This document shows positions 9,625-21,722 of a stretch of DNA of 64,000 bases, one piece after another. The position numbers and the translations under genes were made by a program. The DNA is taken from contig CADCXD010000004.1 of the NCBI GenBank assembly GCA_902806575.1, forward strand, positions 558,001-622,000, given 5' to 3'. The DNA comes from Jackrogersella multiformis (taxonomy: Eukaryota > Ascomycota > Sordariomycetes > Xylariales > Hypoxylaceae). Below the pieces are notes generated by a model that had not been told where the DNA came from, searched no databases, and saw nothing but the letters and a program-made list of their open reading frames with translations. Positions within the stretch are counted from its first letter, which is position 1; every line of letters begins with the position of its first letter.

Positions 9625-12600
9625 AATAATTTTCTTTTATTTTAAGAAAACTTTATTTTTAAAAAAGTACGTATTTTTTAAAAGAAAATTAATCCTTTTT
9701 TAAAAATTACCTTATTTTAATTATTTATAAATAATTAATTTACTTAAAGAAATTTCTTATTAAAATATATTATATTAATATTATTTATTAATTTTATTAT
9801 TACGTACGTTATTATAATTATAAAAAAAAATTATATTTTAACTTTATTATTTATTAATTTATAAAACCTTAAATTATTTTTTTCGTTAAATAATAAATAA
9901 TCTTTTAAATTTTTAATAATATTTTTTGAAAACTTTAAAATTAAAAGTAAACTTAAAAAAATCGCCTTTTATAAAAACTTATTAAAATTAAATAACGTTT
10001 TAATATAATTTTTTATTAAAATATACGAAATGAAAAATATATCGTTTTAAGACTTTTCTTTTATTTCCGAATTACCTTAATTTAATAATAATAATATTAT
10101 AATTCTTTATAACTTTTAAAATTATAAAATAATTATATAAAATACTTTTAATATTAATAATATCGAAATTAATTTTATTAATTTTTTTATATAATTTATT
10201 AAGCTTTATAAAAAAATATACGATAATTATTATATTATTTAAATATTTATTATTATCGTTATAAATAATTTATAATACGATAATTTAATTTAATTAAACC
10301 GGTATAATATTAATAAATAAATAAATAACTTATTTTAAATAATAAGTTTAAAAAAATAATTAATTAAGTTTATATTAAAAAATCTTAAATTAATAACCTT
10401 TTTATAAAAAAATATATAAATTTTATATATATTAACGTAAAAGTTTACCGTTAATTTAATAATTTAAAAGCTTATATTTAAATTATTTTTAATAAATTTA
10501 ATATTTAATTAATTTTTAATAAATTAATTAATATTAACTTTATTTTAAAAAATATTAAAAAACGTGTTATATTAAAAACGTTAATTAAATTAAGTTTTTT
10601 CGATCGAAAAAATTTAATATACTTTAAAATATTATTTATTAAATATTTTAATTTAAAAGCTTAAATAAAAAACTTTTTTATAATTCTTTTTATAAATTTA
10701 AATTAGAAAAACAATTAAAAAAGCTTAAATATTATTTAATTTCGTTAAAGTTAACCCTTTTATATTTAAAAATAATAAAAGAAAAATTTCCTTTAAAAAA
10801 GCCGTTAAAACATTTAATAATAACTTAAATAACTTTAATTTTAATAATTAATTTTAAAACTTTAAATTACTTAAAAACCTTTTTAAAAAACTACCCCGGG
10901 GTAATTTCACGTTTTTAAACGACGATAAAAATCCTTTACATTAAAATAATAATAATTAATTACTTAAAGCTTTAAAACGATTAATTCGTTTTTTTTACGT
11001 TATAATTACCATTAATTTAATATAATTTAATAAACTTATTATTTATAATAATAAAGATTTTTTAAAGTTTTAAACTTAATAAATAAAAATTAAAGTATAT
11101 TTAAAAACGTATATAAACAATTTTCTTAAAGATTTTTATCGTATTAATTAAGTTAAATCGTTATTATTTAAAAAAGCATAATTATAATATTAATAATATA
11201 AAAGTTAAATTATATAATTAAAAGTTTTTAATATTTAAGTAATATACGTTATTATTTTTTAAAAACGTTTTACGAATTTTTCGAAAAAATATCGTAACTT
11301 AAAAAAATAAATAAGTTTAAATATTAAAAGAATATTATTTAATATTTTATTAAATTATTAAACATTAATAAAATAATTTAATAATTTAAAACGACGTTTT
11401 AAAATTATATCGTTAAAACTTTTTTTAACGAAATTATTAAATTAATTTATTTTAAAAAAAAAAAACTTTCGGATATAAATAAAGAAATTTTCGTCGTTAT
11501 TTAAAAAATAAATTAAATATATGAAAATATATTAATTAATTCCGGTATTTCGGGGAAAAAAAAGCTCGTTTCGATTTAAAAGCCTTTAAAATCGGGTGAA
11601 GTTAATTACGAAAAAGAGAATTATTTTAATTTAAGTTAAAATTAATCTTTAAAAAATAACGATAAACTTAAAACCGAAAATAAGTTAAGATTAAATTAAA
11701 AACATAAAGTTTAATTTAATAATAAAAATACTTTAAAAAAATTAATTAAATAAATATAAATTAATAAAAAAAGGATAAGAAATTTTATTAACGTTATAAA
11801 CGTAATAATTCTTAAATTCTTTTTTATTTTATTAAAAAAAACGTTAATAATAAAAATTTATTATTAAATTTAAATAAAAAGTTTTTCGTAAAACGATCTC
11901 GAAATAATAATACTTAATTTATATTTTTATTATAAAAAAAGGTATAAATAAATATAACTTTACGAGAATTATTTTATCCTTAAATTATAAAAATTAAAAT
12001 TTTCGATTTAAATTTTTAAATAACTTTAACGCCGTATTTTATCGAATCTTATAATTAAATTAAAATAAAGTACGTTAAGCCGCGGTAATTAAAAAAGTAA
12101 TCGAAAATAAAACGAAAGTTATAAAAAAACCTTACTTAAAATTAATTTCGAAATATAAATTTATTATTAATATAACATTAATATATAATAAAAAAATATT
12201 AAATATAAATATTATTAAACTTAAAAAGCTTAATTTTAATAATATTTTTTTAAAGTAAAGAAATAAAAGTTATCGATTATTAAAAAATAATATATATAAT
12301 TTATATTAATTTTCGATTTAACTTAAATCTTTTTTATAAAACGTTATTATATTAATCCTTTTATCTTTTATTATTAAAAAATTATTTCTTTAAAATTAAC
12401 TTCGAGTTAAACGTTTTAAATAATAAATAAAAATTTATAAACTTATAAACTTTTTTTTAAATTTTTAAAAAATTAAGTTTAATTTCTTTTATTATTAAAA
12501 ATATTATATTAATTTAATTTTACATAACCCGGGAAAATTAATTAAGATAATAATAATAAAAAATATTAAAATAAACGAAACGTTAAAAAACGTTTTTAAG

Positions 12601-15256
12601 GAATTTTATAAATTTATATATATTATAACGAAGGAAATAAAATAACGTTTCTCGGATTATTAATTATAAAATTACGTTATCGATTTTTAAAAAGGAAAAA
12701 CGTTTCTTTAAAAAAAATTTTACGTTATAAACGGATTTTTTTTAATACGTTAAGATTATAATTAAACGAAATATTTAATAATAAACGTATTTAAAAATTA
12801 ACTTTATTTTATATAATATTTATAATATTTATAAATAAATTAAGTTTTTAAAACTTTTTTCGGCTTATAATGAAATATAAAAACTTAAATAATATTATTA
12901 TTTTTATTCGGTACTTTATATTTTTAATATTTAAATTATAAGCTTGTTTTAAAATTATAAAATAATTTATTAAAAATAATTTTAAATTAAGATTTTACCT
13001 TATTAAAATTAAAAAAAAAAAAATAAAAAATAATTTTTAATATAAATATAATCTTTTTAAATATTTAATTATACTTTTTAAATTAATTAATACTTTTATA
13101 AAAAATACGATGAAATCGTTAAAAAAATCTTAAAAAGATTTATAAAATATTATTTTATAATTAACCCGCGAAAATACTTTTAAAAAAATTAAAAAGTAAA
13201 CTTTTTTAATTATATTATTAAAATTAACGGTATTTTAATAATATAAAATAAAATTAATTATATTAATAATTAAAAAACGTTTAAATTATTAAAAAAATCT
13301 TAATAATTTATCGGTTTTATAAATTTTTATCGATAATTTAAAAAGAAATTTTAAAAATAATAAAGCCGATTATTAACGTAAATAAAGGAAATAAAAAATT
13401 TTAAAAATAAACCGAAAAAATAAACAAATCTTTAAAAAAACTTAAATTTCGTTTTATTTAAGCTTTTATTATAATTTATTTCGACTTTTTAAAATAAATT
13501 TATATCGAAGTTAATACTTTATTAATTATAATAAACTTTTTTAAAAAATAACATTAATATTTAAAAAAAGTTAAATATTAAATTAAAGTTTATTTAAATT
13601 ATTAAAACTTAGTTATTTTATAATAATTAAAATTTTAAATTAACGTTAAGCTTAATAAATATAAAAACTTTTATTATATTAATTTATTATTAATTACCGA
13701 CTAAATAAATAAAATAATAAAGCCGATATTTTTTTTAAAATTATCGTAATATCGACTTAAAAAGAAAGAAATTAAAGATTAACTTATAAAATCGATTTTA
13801 TAAAATAAATATTTTTTATACTTTTAAAGAACTTTATTTACCTTTTTAATAATTATTTTTATTATATTTAATTAAGCTTTTAACTTTATTAAACGATTAA
13901 AAAAAAATTATTAATAATTTAAAATACGTTATATAAGTTAAGAATTCTTTTAAAAACGTTACGTTATAAAATAACTTTTTATATTAAAAAGAAAAACTTT
14001 AAATATTTACGAAACTTTAAAAAAAAATATTTTTATTAAATACGATATTTTCGTTATCGGATATATAAAAATAAATAAAACCTTAAAATTAATTATCTGA
14101 AATTTTTAATAGTTAAATATTAAAAATATTATCCGAGATTACGTACGAGGTTATTTAAAATATTAATAAAATAAAATCCTTTATTATATTTTATATAAAC
14201 ATTTTTAACCGATAAAATTACATTATAAACTTTAATTAATAATAATAATAATAATTTTTATTAACTTTTTTTTATCGAATAATTATAACTTTATTTAAAT
14301 AATAATAATTTTATTCTTTAAAATAACATATTTTATTTCTTTTAAAATAAGAAAAAAAAAGTTTAATAATTTAATTAAAATTTTCGTTAAATAATATTAA
14401 AGATTACACGGTATACCTTTAAATATTATTTTTAATAAAAATTTTAAATTTACGTCTTACATTTAAAAGGACTTTTTTAAATTAATAAGTATTAAGTTTT
14501 ATATAAATATTACATTTTATTTATAAATTAATAAATAAATAAAACGGCTTAATTAAATTTTAAAGATTTATTTTAAAGCTTTTATTAATTACGAAATAAT
14601 TAATTAAAAAGATCTATTTATAATAATATTATTTTTTTATTAATATAATTTACCTTTTTTTATATTAATTATAATTATTATTTAATAATTTATAATTTTT
14701 TTACGGATATTTTACGTAATTTTAAAAATAAATTATATATATATTAAATAATATAAATATATTAAAATATATAAAAACATTAAAATAAAACCGTTAATAA
14801 ATAAAAAAATTAAACACGTCGTTAAAAAATTAAATAAAAAATTCTTAAGCCCTTTTAAAATTTAATAAATAATCTCTTTTATTACGATAAAACTTATTTT
14901 TTAAAAAAATAAAAAATATATAATTTATTTTATATTTTATTTATTAAACCTTATCGCGTTAATAATTAAAAACTTCTTAACTTTAATTAAGTTTTACGTA
15001 TAATAACTTTAATAAAATCTAAAAATTATTAAATAAAATAAATAATAAATTTTATTAAAAATGAAAATAAAGTAAAATATTTTATAAAATAAAAAAATTA
15101 ACCGGTTAAAAAATATTAAACTTAAAAACTTTATAAATATATATTTAATAAAAGAATAAAAGTAATAATTAAATTATTTTACGAGTAATACGCCGATAAA
15201 TCTTATAATTTTATAATTATATAAGATATTTAAAAACGAGTAATAAAAAAAATTAA

Positions 15257-15568
15257 TATTATATAAATAAGTTTTATAAAATAAAATATAATTAATATAT
15301 ATATATAAATTAATAAATATAAAATATATTAAAACTTATAAAATAAAGTTATTAAATAAAGTTAATTAAAAAACTTAATTAATATATATAAAATTAAACT
15401 AATAAGATTAAAAAGGCGTTAATAACGTTTAAAAAGATATTTAAATTATATATATATAGGTCATTACGCCTCGCTTCGCAAAAAGAAAAAAAAGCAAAGA
15501 CCTTAAGACCATAAAGAATTATTATTCGAAATTAAACTATAGTTCCAAGCTCTATTGCCCTTGTCACA
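15257..15568 (+). repeat. 3' LTR
   Basis: It starts TATTATATAAATAAG, the RIP version of TGTCATACGGATAGG, and ends in unmutated TTGCCCTTGTCACA. Only the outer ~110 bp (15460-15568) retain normal C content. Confidence 0.85.
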
Positions 15569-15573
15569 TATCC
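15569..15573. repeat. Target-site duplication TATCC, right copy
   Basis: Directly abuts the 3' LTR and matches 9307-9311. Confidence 0.85.
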
Positions 15574-15731
15574 TTTCCGAGGTCCGTACACTCGAACTTG
15601 CCGTTTTGCGCGATGTCTATTCAGCCGAGGACTTTAAGGCGGCGCACCACGCCGCTAAAGACCGCCTCGTTGGCCGGAGTTCGAATAGGCATATCCTTTA
15701 CCTGGCGGCGTGGCCAGGGCTGCGAACATGA
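15569..15731 (+). pseudogene. 3' fragment of the gene split by the LTR retrotransposon
   Basis: After the target site the frame interrupted at 9311 continues: LSEVRTLELAVLRDVYSAED, then AAHHAAKDRLVGRSSNRHIL, to a TGA at 15729-15731. The segment has coding-like composition with Leu/Ala/Glu-rich helical character. The phase matches only if one TATCC copy is removed, as expected for an insertion into an exon. Whether the TGA is the original stop is unknown. No family was recognised. Confidence 0.55.
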
Positions 15732-15769
15732 AATCTCGGTTCCATGCTGGGCTCAGGTCTTCGGCTGAC

Positions 15770-16400
15770 TCACACCTCTGTCTGCCTTCGCCAAGGGTCT
15801 GCACCATGAACACGGGCGGTGCTGGCGGTTGTCGACTTCGAAACCCATGATCGTTGCCTTGCAACTTCGCATCCCAGGAGGTCCCGTTTCTGGATAACTA
15901 CTTGCATGAGCCGGCGCGAGAATAGTCTCTGATTTGGCGCTGCGCCAACGCAGATGAAGGCACCCAAGCTGTCCAGCCTCGTCGAATAAGTGAGCTCGGG
16001 AGAGACGGCTACCATTGACCTACTCTTGAGAGTCTCAATATCTTCTTCGGTTCTGACAGAGGAACAGTCTTCCATGGACGACAGGTCGTAGATACTTTCA
16101 AGCAGCGTCTCTTTCTCTTCCTCTCCGATGCTAGGGATCATATGCCAATACTCTGTTCCTAGCAAGACCTGCTGGCTCCGGTTCCCTATCTCAAATGCGG
16201 CTTTCCAGATCTCTGCGGGTTCCGTGTGCCGCAAGACGGAAACCTTAGGATGTAGGATGCCAACGCAGTCCACGATCTAGATGCCCCCGATGGCTCTTAC
16301 CAAAGCCTCGGTCGTCCGCGAGGATCGGAAGAGAGACATGAACAGGATGATTGATACATGGATGTCCAGTTTTCCCTCTTCCTGCTCTCTTAAGTACCTT
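15770..16400 (-). pseudogene. Unrecognised minus-strand gene relic
   Basis: The minus frame from 16273 to 15770 encodes about 167 residues with coding-like composition (HTEPAEIWKAAFEIGNRSQQ, EEEKETLLESIYDLSSMED), but it begins at a GTG. Extending it upstream in frame gives a further ~38 convincing residues (IILFMSLFRSSRTTEALVRA) separated by one TAG that is a C-to-T change from CAG. A possible first exon begins ATGTCCCAGACC near 16532. It could be an intact multi-exon gene whose introns I cannot place, but a decayed gene facing the split gene seems more likely. No family recognised. Confidence 0.35.
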
Positions 16401-16540
16401 GGCCCAAGATATCAAGTAGCCTATTAACAACGTTGCCTCGGTGTCCGAAGCAAGAACGTACCTATACAAGCTTAGCTGGAGCCTATCTAGCCTTCGCCTG
16501 CGACCATCCCATACCTTTCTGGGTGGTCTGGGACATGATT

Positions 16541-18349
16541 GTGGCGTTGAGTAAGAATGATAAATGATGAAAAAGTTGGATGTTGTTTGTTGTTACCGAA
16601 AAGAATATACGAAAATTGGTTGTGGTTCTCTAGGGTTCTCGCCATAGCCTAGCAGAACGGTGTCCTCCATGTCATATTTCCCATCTAGTCGAAATATCTC
16701 TCGAGGTAAAACAAGAGGTAAGTGAGGAGGTTAGAAGATTTGGTAGCTGTAGAATACCTAGGTAATAGATATAATAGATTCCGAGTGATAATTTTTACCT
16801 AACATTGTGCTCAATAGGTAACATCTGTCGAGTTAAATGAAATTTGGAATAATCAAATGGCATAATACCTACCTACCTTAGGTAGGTACCTGCTTAGATA
16901 CCTTAGGTAGGTAGGTATAAATAAGGTGGCATAATACCTATGGAATAACCAAGATAGTTTGGATCCTTAAACTCTATAATATAAATACCTAGGTACCGTA
17001 AAACTTAAATATGTGGCATATACCTGGGTAGGTTAGGTATTTCACCTTTTATGGATATTCCTAGGCTATTAATACCTTCCTAGGTACCTAAGGTACAATT
17101 GCGACTATAAGTTTTAACTCCGAGTTGTTACTTAAAGTTATGATTCTGTTGTGACTTAATGCTGTGACTTGTCCGCCGCTGCCGGCCCTTAATTGCGCTA
17201 TTATTTTGACCATAGTTATGGCGTCAGTGGTGATTATATACCTAAGCTAAGTTACCATGATAGCTGTCACACTGCGTTTAAGGAGGTTATCTCCAGGTAG
17301 GTAAGGGTGACGATGGCTTCAATTGATCAACTCTTGACACCCCGGTTGTTGTAAACTTGTAAAATCATAAAACTCCACTATAATACAGGGCGCGAGCCCT
17401 GTAGACCCCTAAATCCTCTGACAATAGCCATGCATTTAGCTTTAAGGAGCCCGAACATCGCCAATACAAGGATGAGTTGAAATATCATTAGATTTGCTGA
17501 ATCGAGCGTTATAACTTGATTACTAGATCCTGTGAGCGTTGGCTTAGGGATGAAATATGAAAGTGTGGTCACGTGATCAGGGTCATGCGATAGGGCTGAT
17601 ACGGTGCGGTAGAGCTCTTAGGAGATCACGTGCCCTATTACAGGAACCGAACTGCCCGTAGGGACCTGGTACAATCACTTAAACCTACTATCATCGACGA
17701 CCTATCATGTGCAAAATATTAATATTGACTTCATTATAAAGCCCGGGTCTCGTAATATATATTAATCATACGTATAGATACCAGCTGGTTGAGTAAGCAT
17801 TTGCGTAAGTAGTACGATGCTGTTGTATTGTAGGTCCCGGGGGTGGCACGTGATCCATTTGTTACGCACCGCCAGAAGTCGCAATGACCTCTTCATAACA
17901 GATGCTAAAGGTTAAAATTCGATCTTTAGTATCGTCTATAAAGTAATAATGGATTATCTGAGTTTATGATGATTCATAACTTCATGGTGAGTCATAACTA
18001 AGGCCCATGGTCACCGCGAGTTGTGCTGTCCATCCGAAAGCTACTAGGTAGGTACCTACATTCTGTTCATATGTAGTTCTTTTATCTGTTCGTGTAGAGT
18101 TTGTTGGCGTAGAATCTATTGGTCTACAATAATCTTCAATCAATGAAGTCACTAAGTGAAGGAGGCGGGGGATGCTGCCTTATTTTCTCTTATTTTCGAG
18201 CTGTTGGAGCTATTCTCTCACTTTTACAACTTACAACTTACACCCTACAACTCCCAACTCACACAACTTCACTCCATCAGATCCACTTGTTGATCATCAT
18301 CAAACTAAAACATATTTCCGCAAACCAAGGATACCATCCGATCCTCGAC
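16541..18349. other. Long spacer with repeat blocks and CACGTG sites
   Basis: No gene is supported. A repeat block at 16843-16960 resembles one at 27568-27660. Palindromic TACCTACC/GGTAGGTA motifs are dense at 16860-17095. Three CACGTG hexamers occur at 17570, 17627 and 17847. A short TGTTACG...CATAACA segment lies at 17857-17901. Confidence 0.4.
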
Positions 18350-18808
18350 ATGGAAGACGTCTCAAGCCAACCTACACGCACCAAATCGTCCGACTCTGCG
18401 ACAGAGAAACAGAGTCAAGCGTACACGCCTTCGTCGAACCGCCCAGAATTGAAACATGGGCTGAGTGGGGAGAAATTGGAGGAGGATTCAAAACATCACG
18501 ATGACGGTGATGAGGGAGAAGACCGTCCCGGCCGAGTCGCTGACCAGTCAACCAAGAGACCTTATATTGTTGAGCGCCCTCCAGGGCCCGGCACCCGCAT
18601 CAGCTGTGGTGAGCCTAGAAGGATTAGCGAAGATGTCCTGCAGCAGCTACAGAATCCAGTTAACTACACGTCGAAGAATCGAGCCTTACGCTTACCCCTT
18701 ATCGACACTCCTAGCTTCCAACGAAAGAACGCCGGCGGAACTGGAAGCCTGCGCCAAGCGCTGATAGATAACGGCAACGAGATGCCTGAGCACTTAGGTA
18801 GAAAATAG
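18350..18808 (+). CDS. Small hydrophilic hypothetical protein, 152 aa
   Basis: The open frame begins further upstream without an ATG. The first in-frame ATG, 18350 (MEDVSSQPTRTKSSDSATEK), also marks the switch to coding-like composition. The first ~90 residues are rich in Ser, Thr, Glu, Asp and Lys and look disordered. The rest (CGEPRRISEDVLQQLQ, then LPLIDTPSFQRKNAGG) may form short helices. No domain, signal peptide or membrane segment is visible. It stands alone between long spacers. The role is unknown, and the start is the main uncertainty. Confidence 0.55.
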   Translation: MEDVSSQPTRTKSSDSATEKQSQAYTPSSNRPELKHGLSGEKLEEDSKHHDDGDEGEDRPGRVADQSTKRPYIVERPPGPGTRISCGEPRRISEDVLQQLQNPVNYTSKNRALRLPLIDTPSFQRKNAGGTGSLRQALIDNGNEMPEHLGRK

Positions 18809-20189
18809 AATTTCAATGCGGACGCCGTATTGTATTTGCCATGCTCTGATCGACTGCCTACATTCAACTGTGCTTTATTAACTCGTGTGCCTCCTAATTA
18901 ATGAACTACGTAACTAAATCGGGCACCCGGACGAGATCCATGTCGTTTGAATTGCCTTATCGATGGCTACGTAGTTATATTAAGTTTTCATCCTCCTACC
19001 TGTAATCATAAAGTTACCTACCTAGGTAGGTATCTGGTGAGCTTAGGTTGGATGGCAAGGAAGGTGAATCTCACGTAAAGGTACTGTAGATGTGTTATGA
19101 TGACCTTCATTGAAGCATACCTAGATTGGTTCATGGTGGACGTATTATACCTACCTAGCGTAAGAAAGCTCTAACTCCTCCTTCGATATCGCTAGCAATT
19201 TGGATGACTCTCGCCCTAGCCTCGACAACCGCTTTCGGTAATGTAAGCGGGCCGTTACCAGGATGTGACTGGTATCGAGTATACCACCGAAGCGACGTGG
19301 TTCTTGACCAGTTATTGCGTGAAACAGTGACTGCTAGGTAATTGAATTTTTATGAGAACATGTAAATCCCATAGCTGGAGCAAAAAGGGGTCGAAGACGC
19401 AAGCCTCGGTGTACGCGGCGTGGCGTGTCTAACATTACACCCCGTAGCATTAATGATTATACCAACAACATGGCGTTCACTATCGGAGAGAAAGCTATCG
19501 AGATCTTCATTGATGATTGGGATTAGGAAAGCAGAATTGATCCTGGTCTAATAGGAGGTACATTGAGCTGATCTCTTAGCCAGTAGATCTCTAACGTAGC
19601 TGTCGCCCATTTGTTTGTTGAGCACACTGCATTACCTAGGTATTTTATGTTTTCGCTATTTCTCGATGTACTTGTACATTATGAACTTGGATGGATACAG
19701 ATGAGCAAGCACTATTGTCACTTGACTTGACTCCGATATCTTAGGTCCCGTTGGTCGCGAGAAACCAAAGCTTCGTGTCATGTATGACTGCTGGTGATAA
19801 TAGCGGTCAACGTAGGCCACAACACGCCAGAGCTGGCCGTCTTGTAGGAAGGGTAAGTATTTACATCAAGTTAGCTAGCCTAGCTTTCATCTATTCATGC
19901 CCTATGCCCTCTGATCCGGCTCCAGCATAAACCCCGTTGGTCGCTGATATCAGAAATGTCCGAATATGTAGGTACATATACAAACAAAGTGCGTAAGTTA
20001 GTTCAATACATGAATCCAATGTTATTATATGGTGCATAAACGACAAACACTAGCGACGAATTTGCCAAATCGTTAATTCATTTAATACGAAAGGCTAGCT
20101 GCTCGACTCCGGCACTAACAATATACCAATAAGCATAAACTAGGCATCTAGGTAGGTAAAACAACAACCGGCCAAACTTCCACCTCCCA
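18809..20189. other. Spacer between the small gene and the P450 gene
   Basis: Motif copies at 19016-19035 and 20145. On the minus strand, 19157-19330 can be read as about 55 coding-like residues ending in TAG, without start or family, so it may be gene debris. Otherwise nothing is supported. Confidence 0.35.
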
Positions 20190-21722
20190 TCACCTCCTCC
20201 TGAGCCCGATCTCGAGCGCGAGCGGCTTCCTCAAGAACCCCTCGCGGGTCTCCATGACGTCCTGGCGGAGGAAGACGTCATAGCGGCGGGCCCACGTGGC
20301 CGCGATCATCTTCATTTCCATCTCCGCGACGTTGCGGCCGACGCACGCGCGCGGACCCGTCGAGAACGGCAGGAACGCGTCCTTCTGGCGGGGCGTCGCG
20401 CTCTCCCACCTCTCGGGGACGAACTCGTCAGCGTCGGCGCCCCAGATCTCTTTCGAGTGGTGGATGGTGTACGTCGGCACGCTGAGGACCGTTCCCGGGG
20501 GGAAGTATCGGCCGCAGATGGTCGCCCCCTTCGAGTCGGGCGGGATCACGCGCGGCAGCCCGATCCCCGACGTCGAGTGGATGCGCAGCGTCTCGTTGAT
20601 GACCGCCTGCAGGTACGGCAAGTTCTTGATCGCGTCGTACTCGGGCACCGCGGCGTCGTCGTCCGGGACCGCGGCGTCGAGCTCCTCCTGCAGCTTCAGC
20701 AGCACGCCGGGGGTCCGGGCGGCGTAGTACAGGAGCGCGCAGCTCGAGTTGGAGGTCGTGTCGGATCCGGCGATCAGCTGCGTCAGCGCTTCGGCGGTCA
20801 GCTCCTCGAAGCCCAGCGGTTCGCCTTTCTCGTCTCGTCCTTCCTGCAGGAGGGCGAGGAGGTCTCGGCGGTTGATATCTGGCGGGTTCTCGAGACGCTC
20901 TTTCACGCGGGCGATGGCGATGCCGGCCAGGTTCTGCACGGCCGCGAGGCCTTTGCTAAAGAACGGGTCGGGCAGCCACTTGGCGTACGGCTTTAGCTGC
21001 GGGAGGCAGCCGAGGGTGGCGGACACCTCGCCGCGGCGGTTGAGGATGTCGACCGCCGGGGCGTATATCGGAGGGGAGTCGACGGCCGTGCGCACCTCGG
21101 CTATGTCCGCCCCGGCCTCCAGCATGCCGAAGGGGGCGCCGAAGGCCAGGTCGCCGATGGTGTCGAAGGCGACGTAGTTAAACCACTTGAGGCAGTCTAT
21201 ATACGCGGTCTTGTCCCCACTAGCGGAGTTCTGGATCAGCTCGTCCCACTTGCTGGCGAATACTCGGAGGTTTTGGTAGATGTAAGGCTCGAACTGGACT
21301 ATGGACTTCGGGGAGAAGGTGCTAGAGACGAGCTTCCTCTTGCGGGTATGCTCGGCGCGGTCTCGGGTGTTGAATAGGCCGCGCCTGATGGACACGAAGG
21401 CGTCGTAGAACTCCGACTTGAGGAATCCGTTCCCGTGGCCGTAGACGGCTTGGATAGCTTCGTCGTCGGCGATGCTGACGTGATCCGGCTGGATCCGCAC
21501 GAATGGCCCGAGCTTCTTGTGGGCTTCGTCCACTACCAGATGACGTCTGCCTCGCCTGGCGGTATAGAGGAGCCACAAGTTGGTGAACTGAGCGGGAAAG
21601 GGCGCGGGGATGTCTCGAAGATGACCGTAGGTGACCAGATACGGGTAGAGGTAGTAGACCGCAAGAGTGACGCAAGCGGCGACCAACGTCCAAGGTGATA
21701 ATAGCTGGTTGAGGATGGCCAT
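20190..21722 (-). CDS. Cytochrome P450, CYP53-like (benzoate 4-monooxygenase family)
   Basis: An intronless frame of 510 residues, the usual P450 length. A hydrophobic N-terminal anchor (about 11-30) places it on the endoplasmic reticulum facing the cytosol. Hallmarks are all present: I-helix AGSDTT (318-323), ExxR as ETLR (377-380), PERW (436-439) and the haem loop FSTGPRACVG with the ligand Cys at 460. The N-terminal half (GHLRDIPAPFPAQFTNLW, then GHGNGFLKSEFYDAF and ILNRRGEVSATLG) strongly resembles fungal CYP53 enzymes, which para-hydroxylate benzoate using NADPH-P450 reductase and feed the beta-ketoadipate route. The CYP53 call is from memory of the family. Substrate is inference. G/C is strongly favoured at third positions. 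The ATG at 21722 directly precedes the membrane anchor. Confidence 0.88.
   Translation of the reverse strand: MAILNQLLSPWTLVAACVTLAVYYLYPYLVTYGHLRDIPAPFPAQFTNLWLLYTARRGRRHLVVDEAHKKLGPFVRIQPDHVSIADDEAIQAVYGHGNGFLKSEFYDAFVSIRRGLFNTRDRAEHTRKRKLVSSTFSPKSIVQFEPYIYQNLRVFASKWDELIQNSASGDKTAYIDCLKWFNYVAFDTIGDLAFGAPFGMLEAGADIAEVRTAVDSPPIYAPAVDILNRRGEVSATLGCLPQLKPYAKWLPDPFFSKGLAAVQNLAGIAIARVKERLENPPDINRRDLLALLQEGRDEKGEPLGFEELTAEALTQLIAGSDTTSNSSCALLYYAARTPGVLLKLQEELDAAVPDDDAAVPEYDAIKNLPYLQAVINETLRIHSTSGIGLPRVIPPDSKGATICGRYFPPGTVLSVPTYTIHHSKEIWGADADEFVPERWESATPRQKDAFLPFSTGPRACVGRNVAEMEMKMIAATWARRYDVFLRQDVMETREGFLRKPLALEIGLRRR

Larger units (their letters stand above)
9312..15568 (+). mobile_element. Complete RIP-mutated LTR retrotransposon, 6.26 kb
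   Basis: It has two direct LTRs (9312-9624 and 15257-15568) with TG...CA ends, flanked by identical TATCC duplications. The 5.6-kb interior is extremely A+T-rich, and residual C and G lie mostly in CG or other non-RIP contexts. Stops are everywhere in all frames, so no gag or pol domain can be read. Size and LTR length suit a Ty3/Gypsy or Ty1/Copia element, and I cannot decide which. Orientation is taken from homology with the element at 1-1759, which runs the opposite way. Mutation fades out at the two outer edges: the first ~90 bp of the 5' LTR and the last ~110 bp of the 3' LTR keep normal base composition. Confidence 0.9.

Noticed and set aside
9625..15256. Attempt to read gag/pol domains in the retrotransposon interior
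   Set aside because: RIP has introduced stops throughout all frames, so no domain could be supported from the sequence as it stands.
19157..19430. Coding-like minus-strand segments with a possible intron
   Set aside because: No start, no consistent phase and no family. Kept only as possible debris.
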